DNA from: Syngnathus acus
Taxonomy: Eukaryota > Chordata > Actinopteri > Syngnathiformes > Syngnathidae
Reading direction: 5' to 3'
DNA: 64,000 nucleotides
Assembly: GCF_901709675.1 (NCBI RefSeq)
Contig: NC_051101.1
Location: 8,948,501 to 9,012,500, forward strand
Shown here one piece after another: positions 23,101 to 36,400 of this stretch (the stretch's first letter is position 1; each line of letters begins with the position of its first letter). The notes below the pieces were generated by a model, which was given only the letters and a program-made list of their open reading frames with translations, did not search any database and was not told where the DNA came from. The position numbers were made by a program, and so were the translations under genes.

Positions 23101-24276
23101 AAATCAATTTCTGTTTTCAAGGGCATGGAAAGCACATGATCATCCTCTTCCTGTATCCCAGTTATAATCTGTTGATGGACAAGAGGACGATGGATGGATG
23201 ATGCTTTCATGCATATTGTGCTAAAAAAAACAAGGCCATTTTAGAAAGGGTCATGTTTGTTGTTGTGGCCCTCTTGCTGTCTGGGTGCGATACAAACACA
23301 CACACATACTACACTTAAAAAGTAAGGTACATAAATGCATGTGTGTTTGCACTCAACATTGCATTTCTCTCTGCAGAAACACTGCTCCTATTTTTTTACT
23401 TCAACTCTGGGAACGTCATGATAAAAGAGATTTTAATTGTGTGTGTGCGTGTAATGTTCTGGATGCCACTGCCAAGTCCCTGCAACAACCCTGAATCCCC
23501 CCCTTTTGCACAAAGCCTCTTCATGTTCTTTACCATTTCATGATCCATGATGAATAAGTAATAAATGCAGGTGGGTGCAATGCATTGTGGGCATAACGCA
23601 CGAATGCACAGGCAAGACAAGCTGTCGTACATCAGACAGTCCTAATGGCAATTTTGAAGCAGAGACAAATGGCTTGAATCCCAATGAACACCAAAGATGG
23701 GCATGACTCGAGCTTTTGATGAGCTGTGCAAGAGTTTGACGATGTGCTGGGGGAAGGGAAGGGAGATGTCATCCTATTAACAAACAAAAGATCATGAAGC
23801 CCCTTCCCACAAGCCTTGCATAGGCAATATTTGAACCGAGAAACAAGCTGGGAGAGTGAGAAGTGTGACCAAGACGTCAGTGACCGATTGTGACGATTAT
23901 GAATTACAGTTTGTGGTTCGTAACTTCAATTAATCTCATCTTTGTATGGTGCACAATAGTTGTCCTGTGTCGTGTAGGCTATAAATAATTACAAAACTAA
24001 ATACAAGTGACGTGATAAACATGGAACACCTGCACAGGACACGAGTGGCTGAGGGAGCTGATTGATAGACACAAGGGACCTTGCTGACGAGCACAGGAAG
24101 AAACAAAAAGCTCAGCATGTTTAGTTACGCCATACTTACTGATTTTTATTTGAATCTGTTGTTTATGGAATACAAGTGTTGTTCAGCAGTATTTACAATA
24201 ATTATTTTTAATTCATTTTTAATTAATATTGAGTGGTTGCCTACAGGAATACAACAGGATATTAATTAAAAACACA
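20131..24276. other. intergenic gap between convergent sntb1 and mtbp
   Basis: About 4 kb with no recognisable gene. It contains a short GA run (21361-21385), a run of 14 G (22257-22270), a C run near 22697-22704 and a short GATG remnant near 23187. The small open frames show no conserved motif. Confidence 0.6.
22257..22270. repeat. poly-G run (14 nt)
   Basis: Fourteen consecutive G on the plus strand in the sntb1-mtbp gap; a likely assembly and sequencing trouble spot. Confidence 0.9.
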
Positions 24277-24282
24277 TTTATT
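24277..24282 (-). terminator. candidate polyadenylation signal of mtbp
   Basis: TTTATT on the plus strand is AATAAA on the minus strand, about 185 nt past the mtbp stop codon. Confidence 0.5.
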
Positions 24283-24464
24283 ATCCTACATAAAGTAAAA
24301 CATTAAATGAAAACATTTACAATTAAAAAAAAATATATATGACTATTTAAAATAAAAGATCGATTTAAAGAGCAAATTAAAATTGACTTAAAATAATTTC
24401 CAATAAACTAGCAAAACATGCCTAGGTAAAACATGGACATATTAAAATAGGACTTTTGTTAAAA

Positions 24465-27400
24465 TCATGATTTCGTTAAAGTCTTCTCCAGCACCCAGTC
24501 AATGACCTATAATAACGCAACATATGAGTTGAAGAGTATTTTCATGAGCTAATGTGTGGAAAGGGAACACTGATGCATGTTGATTTTACCTGTTTAGCAT
24601 TGCTGCCAGCTGCCTTTTTCATCTCATCATGGAGACCTCGAGATGTCTTCAGATCCTGAGAACAAACAGTTTTTAATCAAGCTAAGTGAAAATTTGAAGT
24701 CAAAGATCAAAAGTTTCTCCTAAAACATACAAAGACTCTAATAAATACAAAATTTGTTTGTTTTTCTCAGCTGTTTTTGTTTTAAATTCAATATTCTGAA
24801 TTTTTTTTTTTTTAAAAACTCGGTGTGGTTAATGTCGTAATTAGTCTATGATGTAACAGTGGGGCGAAGGAACAGAAAATCTCGCTCACAGGAAGTTTTT
24901 CAAAATGAGGCAGATAACCAATAATCTACTTGGTTGTTTAATTTCACACTATTTGTTTAGAAACAAAAAAATCAACTTTCCATTTTGTGTGCACCTTTAA
25001 AATGGGAGCACAAAATAAATAATGAATATATATTTGGAAGAAAAGCAAGGGAGCGTTCCCATTGGGGTTTATTTGTTGCACACATTGGTAACAAAACAAC
25101 GACATATGGTGGACACTACATTCGTGGCGGGAGGGAGCCAAAGCACTAAAAGAGAGTTCAGAGTGAACGAGTGGACAGTGCTGAGTGTGTGTGGGCACCA
25201 ACCTTGAGAAAGAATTTGGAGATATCAAACAGTCTCTTGCTGCAAGCCTCAAAGCATTTATGCTCGGCACTGATCCCGTGCTGTTTGAGCGTTTTAACAA
25301 CTACCTCCTGCAGCATCTGAGGGCAACAGAGGACACGCACATTTTCATGGACACAATACTAAAACCTTAAATCTACTCGTTAATTTCCTCATCGGCAAAC
25401 GTCAACTTGGTTCAAAGAAACTCATTTTAGCGAGGCTTCCTTCTTAAAGAATGGATGTCAAAACGTCACGACTCTGGAGAAGGATGGCCTTCCACAGAAG
25501 TGTCTTTAAAACGACTACGGGAGGCTGTCAGGTAAAAGGCGCACTGTTTCACTGAAAGAGTTGACAGCACACATTCAAAAATAAATGGAGCCACCTTCAC
25601 TCTTTAGACAGCAGATGATCTGAATAAACATAATAAATCACACTGGGGGATCATCGGTGCTTTTCCGTTCCACAAAGCAGACGGTTTTCAATCACTGTGT
25701 TGAATTAACTGCTGTCGTTATTGCTGAATTGCGACAACTGTTTTTGTCCACGTGCGGAGGACCTGCACATTAGTATTGCTGACTGCACACATCTCCTGTT
25801 AGCATAACGTCCACAGATCGGAACACATCAAGGTCTGGAGTCAGCCGGCGACGTGTGCGCAGGTAATAGTGAGTGTGTGGTCATGCATCGTTTCCGTGTG
25901 AGTGTGTGTGTCTACACACATAGTACGTGCAGGCTGTAAGTAATCAGCAAGCACAGCATGTGGTAACATGCTAAACATGCATCATTTATCTTTGCTAAAT
26001 CTATTATAGTTATACGATCCTCATTTGTTGGATGGACATTAGGTGAATTTGTTGTCGGCCTCCAGTGTAGGAGTTTGCGTGTGTGTGTTAGCAAGTGGTA
26101 CACTTGATTTAAGGCTTTTATTCATCAGTTTTCAGGGGGTCTGCATAATGTTTTCATTTTAAAATGGCTCTTGCAATGAATTTCCGACACACAATGTGGT
26201 ATAGTAGTTATAAATCTGTTTTTCTTTTTTGTACAGATCTTAAAAGCAACATTTTCAAAAGAAAATGACTCAAAAAGTGTTAGGTAACAATAATAACGTC
26301 GAAAGTACTGAAACTAAATTGCATTCATTTCTTATCAAAATACACACACACACACACTTACCCTATTGTGTTTCTGGGAGCGCGATTCCTTGGCATTTTT
26401 ATCGTCTTTTGTTCGTTTGTGATCAGTCTTCTGCTCCAGGGCTTTAAGTTTGTCGGCTGAAGACTGCTTCAGTAAACCTAAGAATAAACCAAGGCAAACC
26501 ATAAAGTAATACATTAAGGTAGTTACAATAAAATGCTGTGTAAAGTACCTTGACTTAACAATGCCCCAACTACAAGTAATTCAAGTTACGAGTCGTCACT
26601 TGATCGCTTTTTTGCTCGGAGTTGCAGGACAAAATTTAAGCCAGCTTTTAATAAGCTGCCACTCAGGTAAAAGATGAAAAAAAGATGGACTATCAATGAG
26701 GTTCATTAAATGGGACAAGCGTCAAACACAAGAAAATGAGAACAGTCACAAAGACTCGAAATGACACCAACCCCTGACATCACCCACATACCTAAAAGGC
26801 ATACCATCCCAATCCACCACATTCAACCTGCCAATACCGTAACACCATTTCAGTACTTACAGTCATGTAAATACCAGTAAAGATTCTTTATTTGAAATTA
26901 TCTTTTATTCTGCTTTTTTATGAGCTACATTTTTGGCCGGTTAGGTTGATTTGACTATACCAGATGATGTTCTCGAAGCAGAAGAGGACGAGGGAGTGGA
27001 AGAGGAGACCGAGTGTGATCTGCTGGGCTGCTGCCGTTGCGACTTGATGGTAAGCTGAGTCCCATTACTGCCATTGCTCTGAGAACAGACCAAGTCGCTG
27101 CTCTCTGACTTGGCCTGCCTATATCATTTATTGAAACAGTTATCACAGTCAAACACTCAAATGATTCCACCAACTCATGCCTCCACCTACCTCTTGCGGG
27201 GATAACCCCCAACATCAGTTTCCCAGGACCTGCGTTTGAGTCGGGCTACATCAGCGTTCTGCAGAGTCTCCCCATCGGGTACACTTCCCGGTTCGGACAT
27301 CACCGCGGGAGAAGGGGCGGGGCTGGTGGCAAACGGTAGGACACACGGCTCCCTGGAGCAGGTGGTTTGCGTCTCGTAGCGAATGAGACGGGACTGGAGC

Positions 27401-30400
27401 TGCACAAAAGCCTTATCTCGCTCCAAAGAGTGCTGGTCATCTAGGCAGAAGCTATATAAAACCAAAGATAGGAAGCCAGCAGATTGTTAAATTATAAAAA
27501 AAAAAAAAAAAAAAAGAAGTGCAATGAAAAGAATCCAATCACCACGAAGGAATTTGAGGTGGTAGATACATACTCTATGCCGTGATAATGGAAGGTCGTG
27601 GCCTTTTTGAAGGACATCTCACTAAGACTCCCAGGACACAAGTCTGATGACAACTGGAACACATTATGACTGAAGAAAAGCAGCACAGAGAATAAAGTAG
27701 AATGAGATGGTCTGTCATACTCAATGAATCGTGTTTCCCTCCAAATGGTATTCCAACAAAGGTCACGCAGGTTTTACTCAGGTAGACTAATGATCAAAAT
27801 AAAATCCTCACCTTGAACTGCAGTACACAGGAATTTTTTTCTTTGCCAATAAAACGGGGGTGTCTTTTTTTTTTTTTTAAATCCTGTTTTCCTTCTGTCT
27901 CCAACGCAAATGCCAGCCTACATTCTCAGAAAAGGCTGTAAGCAGCGCTTCATTCAAATGACTTGTCTTACCCTCTAATAAGAGCCAGAGGTTGCAGCTC
28001 ACTGGTGGGCTTGCCATCGAGAGTGAAGTGTTTTATAAGTTCTTTGGCATCCAGTAAGGTAGAAGAACCCTTCGGACAGTCTTTAGGACCCAGCAGGCTA
28101 TCACTGGAGCCGGAACATAAACTAAGTCTAAAGCACAAAACATAATATTAGTAATTGCAGTGCACTGTTCATATGTTGAAGTCACAATCCTACAAACACA
28201 TCACCGAGATACCACACGGTAATTATTTACCTTCTTCTCTGTCGTCTTTTTTGCATGTTCTCAATATTGTGGAGGACGCTCTGCTCTGGCCATACAGATT
28301 GAGAGTGTGGCGTTGTTTCTACTGCAATAAAGGAAATAGAACCAACTTGATGTAGCAAGTTCACAGCTCAAATCACATTGTCCCTTAACGTTCTAATAGA
28401 TTTGAAGTTGCTGTTATGTTGTCGAGCCATACATTAATCTTCAGATGAGGTCAAGAACAGAACGAAGGTTCGGAAAAGAACCGTACATCTCAGGTAATTT
28501 ACTACTACCCTTTTTGTAACAACAACAAAAGACCTCTGGTGCAATCATAAACAAACCTACAGGACTTCCTCTATGAGCACACACTATACGGTAAAATGCA
28601 CTGTATGATGGATTGCAGCGGTTATTCAAACTTTTAGCTCGAGCCAGGTCAAGACGCGTAAGCCGTGGTGCATGGAATTGCAATCACAAACAAATGTGTG
28701 CACTGCATTGATGTAAGACAACTGCGTTTTCTTTGGCTGTGTGATCTGAAATAAAATACTTATGACATGGACAGTATTTGTCATAATTGGATACGCTAGT
28801 AATTAAGATATGTGAAGTGCTTGAGATGCAAGTATAAATATGCGTACCTGGGTGCTTAGTGTCCACAGTGTCAATCAGAGAAGAGGCCCGGGGAAGCATG
28901 GAGTCAGTCATCTTCAAGTATTGCTCCCTAGCCATGCTCAGAATGGCCTTCAAGTCATTGAGTGATATTAAAGAGGATCTTTTCTGTCCTGGACACACAA
29001 ACAGATCCTTTGGTGCACAAGTTCTCATTTGTAGTCATGTACCAAGGACAATAAATATAAATCGGAAGCATTATTATTAAATGTACGAGCACAAAGTAAT
29101 AAGTGTTGGAAAATAAAACATCGGAAATACTTTACCTCCCAGGCTCATTCAATGCAATGCTATAGTACTGTACTTAACAGAAGCTGATGTTCTATTCCTC
29201 TTTTTCTTCTTAAATTACACAACTAGACAGGCATCCTCCTCAATTTAATGTGAAATCATTGAATATTTTGCAATTTTGAATTAGCCTTGTGGTATATAAC
29301 CTCCTCACAGTCTTGTCAAAGCGCAAGCCAGACTTTGTTTCCTCAAGGTTGAAGAACTTCATTTTCTTTTATCTTGCTGTACTCTACTGTAGCTTCACTG
29401 TCTTTGTCTGTCGGTCAATTAATTACATTGCGAATCATTCTATGCGCTAGCAAGTGCCCGAAGTAAAAACAAGGAAAATTAGTGAAGCCACTGATAGGAT
29501 GTTTTGGACCCGTTTTACTAAGAAGCAAACAAATAATAATGGGTTTGTTTTTTGAGACTGAGCCTCACTCAGTATAATTTATACTGACATTAGAGTATTA
29601 TAACATTTTAGTTTATCTTGTTCAGCTACCTTAGTGGCGCAAAGTAGTAGAAAATCAAATTACTAGTACATCAATATTAAGCAAATTAATACAGTACACA
29701 TTATATTTGTTAATTTTTTAAATTTTAAAGATTAAAGTCCCAATGATTGTCACACACACATCTGGGTGTGGTGAAATTTGTCCTCTGCATTTAACCCATC
29801 CCCGTGTGATTTTAATCCATCCCCTGGGGGAGAGGGGAGCAGTAGAAATAATCATATTTCCAGGCTTTAGCTTCTGCATCTATTGGGTTGTTGACTTTCA
29901 GTGGGATTAGTATAACACATAAAAAAAAAAACACAATGAGGGCTCATTGATTGCTGTAATATATAGCGAATATGGAAATTTAGCCCTCAAGTAGGCATAG
30001 CTATATTTTTGCATTTTAAATCAAATGTACAGTAATATCTTTGGAGCATGTATCCTGTGAGTTTGTTTTTCATTTTGTTTCTTTTATTATTGGTGTGATG
30101 ATATCGATAATGGCAATAATTAGTCAGGATGATTATGAAATGTTCACGTTGTTTATTCTTCTTGTCACCAGCTTTTTTAGAACGAGTACTTACTGGAGTA
30201 TTCTTTAACCACTAGTGCTTGGACCTCAGCCACCTTCCGCTCTCTTCTCAGAAGACCGTCTCCTTGGAGACAAGGCAGAGAGAGGATGTCGCTTCGAATG
30301 CCTCCTGGATGGAGAAAAAGTGGTGAATGGAAAAAGGCCAGAGAAATGTGCATTACCGGCCCAGCTGAGAATGTTCTTTGTAGAGCTTCATTCACGGGAC

Positions 30401-33400
30401 CTATGACACGGCCTTAAACTACATTACATCTTAAAGCAATATAAAGTATAGTAAAAGCCCCAAATTCAAAAATGGCAGTAACCTCCAAAAAGTGTGAAAC
30501 ATGTTTTTCCACACGAACCAAAACCATCATGTTGTCATTGAAATGACTTGTAGTGAAAACTCTGCTGACTCACAGCACAAGAGTTGGGGCATATTTTATG
30601 GTACTTTACAAATGTCTTCTGAAGGTTGCATAAAATGTTAACAATCGTAGAAACTTTCTTGAATATCATTTGCAGCCTAAAAGCAGACAAGGACATCCAT
30701 TAAAACAATTGGTCATGCTTATGGAGAAAGTACCGATGCACAAATGATTGTCTACAAGAGCTGAATGATTGTGAAAAAAAATCGAATTGTTATTTTTTTT
30801 CCCATTGCAATTTATTTGGCAATTATTTTTCCCATATCATTTTTTTAAACAAACACAATCTATGAATTAATCTGTATAACAATATAAAATGAATTGTTAT
30901 CTATTTTATTCAAACGTTTTCACTTAAAGGAGAGATCAAATATCTGACAATTTAAAGTGTTATTTCATCCAATTAATTTTTATTTGTAGCTGCAAACATC
31001 TTGTTAAAAACCTCACTTAGCATGGCAATTATTTCTCCTCTTTCATTTACTTACTAATTTATTTATTTTGTGCTTTGATTTTGATGCTTTATTCATTTTT
31101 ACTTCCAATTATTACATTCTAATTTCACTCATCTCTTAATGAATCAACTTATTTTTGGCACACACAACCCTGTCATCTCATCCTTTTCAAGAAGTGAAGG
31201 CAAACAAAACTGCTGGCATTCATTTTACCCCAAGTCGCAAACATTGACGTGAACAACTCTGCCCTTTTAAATACTCTTCATGGCTCTAAAATGTTTTCCT
31301 CACTGTTAAATGAAAGGAAAAATAAATGAAAGTACAAACACGCTGAGTAAATGAGACTACAGAAACACACACAGCATTATAATAAATCGCACCTGATGAT
31401 GACAGCAGCTTCGGTTCAGACAGCCCCGAGAATGTTGCCATGGCGGGCACGCCATTAATTTGACTGTCAGAGTGCAAGACCCTGACTGTGCAGACTCCAT
31501 CCTCGATATTGCCTGAGCCCTGGACCAACAGGAAGTAGTGAGCACTCTCTCCCTTAACCTCGATGTCAGGTGCTGCAAGATGAAATATTAGTGTTAGTCA
31601 AAACAAAGCTATTCTTCTGCTTGAAGCTATATTGATAAAACTTGCTAATGCGCTACAATACAAAACCCACTATATTGGGATAACATTTCAACCCTATTTT
31701 TTCCCCCTATCATTTTTCTGCAGTTTCATTTTCATTCAAATACAATCAAGTTGTATCAGTCATATCTTTAATATAGCTTTGGCATTTTTCCAACAGTGTT
31801 TTTGACTTGCGAGTCTGCCTCATCCACAGAAGGCTTTATCATCTGTGACAATGTAGCTCCAGTTACCAATTTATTTCCTAGACGCAAGATATGACTTGTC
31901 ATTTAATGAGGTAATGAAAGAACTGACTGGGCAAGGACTTGGGTCTTCTGGCTAGAGATTCTCTCCAGCGCTGGGAGCTGATTTGGCTTGCTGATGGCTG
32001 TGCGATGGAAGTGACGACGCAGGAAAGGCTGAATAAAGCCCCGACCTGAGCACATAGAATATATTTGATTCACTCGCAATGGCAGTGGCAGACATTGAAC
32101 ACAAAATGTTTAAAGGAAGAAAACTGAAGTGTTCAAACTAGTTAATACCTTTCCACGCAATGACTTGAGCTGGTCCAAAAGAAGTTTAGAGTTGACTGAC
32201 TTCCCAGAAAGTGCTCTGTGTTCTTTTTGTTAAGGTGTATAAAATAGAGCAAGACAAGTAAAAAGGTGCTGCAGAAGAAGTTGAAATGAATTAAAAGCGG
32301 GGTTCAAAACGAGTGAGGGCATATTTTATGACTCGTGCCATAAAAGTATCGTGGAAACATTACTGAATGTTATTTAGAAACTTGTGATTATATTTTGTCA
32401 ATTACAAGGACATTTCAATCTTGTGATGAGGAATGAGGAATGTTATGATGATGTTGAGGGGGTGGTGGCAGCATGGTGGTGTTTTGCAAGTTCAGTCATT
32501 GCTCTAGGGGCTGGGGTAAAAGCTATCTTTTTTTTTTTTAGCCTGGAGGTACCAGTTTGCAGGGCTCTTTAATGTTTTCCTACTTTTAAAAGCGTCCTCC
32601 ATTTGCATTCCTATCTGTACGGTTTGCATCTAAAACTGAGTGTAAGTTATTACAGGTCCTCGAATTTGCATTGGTACATCACAGCTCTGATCGCCTGTGG
32701 GGTCCTCGAGGTCTGACTGATGGCATGGAAGCTTGGACTTCAGAAGTGAGGATACAGCTCAAAGTGTGTGTTGGACATCAGGAAGCATGGCAGGTCTGAC
32801 AAAGTAATCAGATGAAGCAGGTCTAAAACTGGTGCGTAGTAATGAAAGACCTGCAAACAGGAAGAAAAGGAATGACAGCTCTCAAACACTCTTTCAATTG
32901 AGGAATGTTCAATCATTATTTGCCCAGATCGCTGTTGAGATTCTTCCAATGTGGCCGATTGTAATAACAAACAAGTTGTTATATATTGTATTGTTTTATT
33001 TCTTGGGAGGCTTTGAGTGGGCAGCTCATTTTCACAGTTTGAGATTTTTTTTATTTCCTGCAGCACAACGGTTTTCATTTAAATCGGATCAAATTGAATG
33101 ATACACAATTCAGTTTGAAACAAGCACCTCCATTGCAATTATCTGAGGCGAATGAAAGCCCACAGAACCAACTGGTGTTTATTTTCAGTCAATTATTTCA
33201 ATTTTCAATAATTATTTGCCCAGATCGGTGTTGAGATTCTTCCAATGTGGCCGATTGTAATAACAGACAAATTGTTATATATTGTATGGTTTTATTTCTT
33301 GGGAGGCTTTGAGTGGGCAGCTAATTTTCAGTTTGAGATTTTTTTATTTCCTGCAGCACAACGGTTTTCATTTAGATCAGATCAAATTGAATGATACACA

Positions 33401-36400
33401 ATTCAGTTTGAAACAAGCACCTCCATTGCAATTATCTGAGGCGAATGAAAGCCCACAGAACCAACTGGTGTTTATTTTCAGTCATGTAACATAGTGAGTG
33501 TTCTTTCTAAAAAGTCACTCACACTGCCGACAAAGGTCAAATCTGCAATCTGGCTTCGCGTTGGTGTGCCAATGCAATTATTCAAACAATCCACTGAACA
33601 TCTTTAGTGCAAAGTGTTTGTGATGGTTGCCTTCTCATTTTGCAAAAACCTTTTGTTTATTTTTATTTCCTCACCAAGCTGTAGCAAACATTTCTTCTGT
33701 TTATAATGTTTGTACTTTTACCATAATAATCAACTTATTTATAACTCTTACAAATTAGGGTGAAACATCCTTGTTTTACATTCACCATTGTACCCTTTGA
33801 AATTGCTTGCCTCATTAAGCTAATGTATTGGTTGATGGTGAGTGTGATGATGTCATCACTCATCACTGCGATTCAAATTAACACTGTTCTCATGTAGACA
33901 GTGACTTAACTGTTAGAGAGAATATATGTATTTGTTATGTTTCATTAGATCAACCTGTCTGTTTTTTTTTTTTAGAGTGTGACCATTATACTGTTGTCAA
34001 GCACAGTAGTGAGTGAATATTCAAGATCGTGATGGAGCGTAGTTTGTACAAGTGTGCTGGGACACTTTTGCTATCCTTCAGTGTTTCTTTTTTTATTTTT
34101 TTATTTTTTTTATTGTGTGCCAAGACGATCCCCACCATATGCCTCTCTTTCTCGCTAATACAGGCACACCCACACGCGGGGCGGAGTCTTTTCTGTGTAT
34201 TATGGACACCATACTAACCATAACCTTGCGTGCACACCCCTTGGCTTTTATTGTTATGGTTATTAATCTACATCAGAAAGCTCATTATAATGCAGAGCTT
34301 TACCAACTGTTATTAAGGACCTTGTCTCACACTGAGTGTTCTCTCTAAATAAATTCACAGCTTTCACACTGTGCACCTTTTAATTCACGCAGTATTATCA
34401 TTACTTGCTTGAACAGTGACATGTCCTGGCTTTATTACAGGGCACAAAGCTGCAGTGATGTCATCCATCTTAAAAATCATGGAGTGGGTCACAGGTTATA
34501 CAACAATAGCAACTCAAAAACTAAGCGAATAGGAAATTATTTTAGCCAGACTTTCCAATAAGTATTAAAACTAACTAATTTTACATTGGAAATAATGGCT
34601 CAAACCAACATGCATAATAAATACACTCAAAACTGGAAGATTCCTGACAGACGTGAATGAACAAAGAATCTTCTGTTTTTTCTCAAAATGATAATTTGCT
34701 ATTTTGCTTTTCACGACATGCTATTTACATTATGCTGAGATTTTCTTGTGTATGCAATTAGAATTTCATTAGTAAACATTATGTTAAATTTCAGGGTCTA
34801 TGGCAAATATTACAAATTTACACACATAGACATAAAGATGCTAAGTGAGTCTAATCCTGAAAAATTTCCAGGACGTCATGCACAAGGATGAGAGATACCC
34901 CAAAACTTAAAAGAAGATATTATTTTTTGTTTAAGTAATTTTTTATTTATCTTTAAGACTAGTGATCAATTTCTCTATTTTAGTTCCTCTGCATATAATG
35001 TCCACAGCAAGAATAAACAAAGCTTGAGTCGGCAGTTAAGTCATAAGAAGAAATCACCTCAGAGTGTAGTTTGTGGTCTGCAGTAAAGCATGGCTCTTCC
35101 ATGAGATTGGATCTATATACTGGAGCGCGCAAAGAAAAGCCATTGAAACGAAGCTCTGATACATTCTGGAAAAAAAAAAACAATAAAAAGAGAAAATATC
35201 AGCTGAGGCAGCAGGTGATGAACTCATATGTGGGCTCTGAACTAGGGATGGTGTAATGGAAGTAATATTGCATTGCACTTCTTTGAAGCAATCAGTAGTG
35301 TCACATCGATTCAGGCCCAACTAATATGTTAATGGCTGTCATGGGAATAAAAAAGAAAGAAAAAAATAAACTGTACATTAATTTGCTGTGTAATCATTGA
35401 CATTGGGTGGAACGCTGGTACCTCAAAATTCAACACTTCCCAGTACACCCTAGAAATGTGACGTTTGTTCACCTATTTACATCATCAAAGAGAGCAAGCC
35501 AACACTAAAAATTGGCCAATAATTTGTCAAAATAAATCCCACATACTGGACTGACCCATAGTCTAAATTAGTGAAAAAATATTACATTTGTGACGTAGGA
35601 GGTTTCAGCCTGCTGACATTGTGGACAATGGCAGGGTGGACATGATATAGTTTGTTGTCAATATAATATGGCGGAAATATCTTTGAATGCAAATCCAACA
35701 ACTGACTGTTGTTCTGGTGCTGGAAAAGCACAACACACATTTGCACACGGTGCAGTACAAGGCCTGTTTGCAGGTTTTCACTCCTCTGGGAATTGCTTCC
35801 TCCCGCTGAGCAGCTTTCCCCAACTGCCAGCCTAAGCCTGCTACATCTCCTAGCAGTGCCTTATTGCAAAAGGTCAATGTGTTTGCTGTATTCATTTGTG
35901 ATTTAAGATGTAATTTCTGTGTGTATATAATTTTTTTTTCTCAATTATTGAGGGGATCTCTACACTATCAGTTTGAGAAGACATCACACACTGCTATTCT
36001 TCAATCTAGATAGTATAATGAAATGCAGGAGTTAAAGTGTCGATTCACGCATCACTGAGACACTCAGTTTGAATTCATTACACCACATATTGTATTTTTC
36101 AAGATTGCTTTTCATCCTAAACAACCCCCCCCATAAAAATGAGAAGCTTCCTGCTGCATTACACCAGCGGGTGTATTTTTTTTTCTTCAAGATCTGCCAT
36201 TATGCAATTTTTTGCCAGTGAGTTTAAAAAGAATGCAACTTCCGTTCACAGTTATTATTCCGCAAAAAAAACACATGCATGCAAACACATCTGATAATAG
36301 TAGGATGATTTAACATAATATCACAGTTTTTTGCTTTGCAGCATTGTCTGTGATTACTAGAGAGCAATAATATTAGTCATGTCTAGAAAAAAAATATTTT

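Noticed and set aside
27795-27830. Possible 29-nt microexon of mtbp (AAAAAAATTCCTG...CAAG|gtgagg)
   Set aside because: It breaks the phase between exons 16 and 17. Using the acceptor CTTTTCTTCAG before 27669 instead restores the frame and aligns residue for residue with the expected protein.
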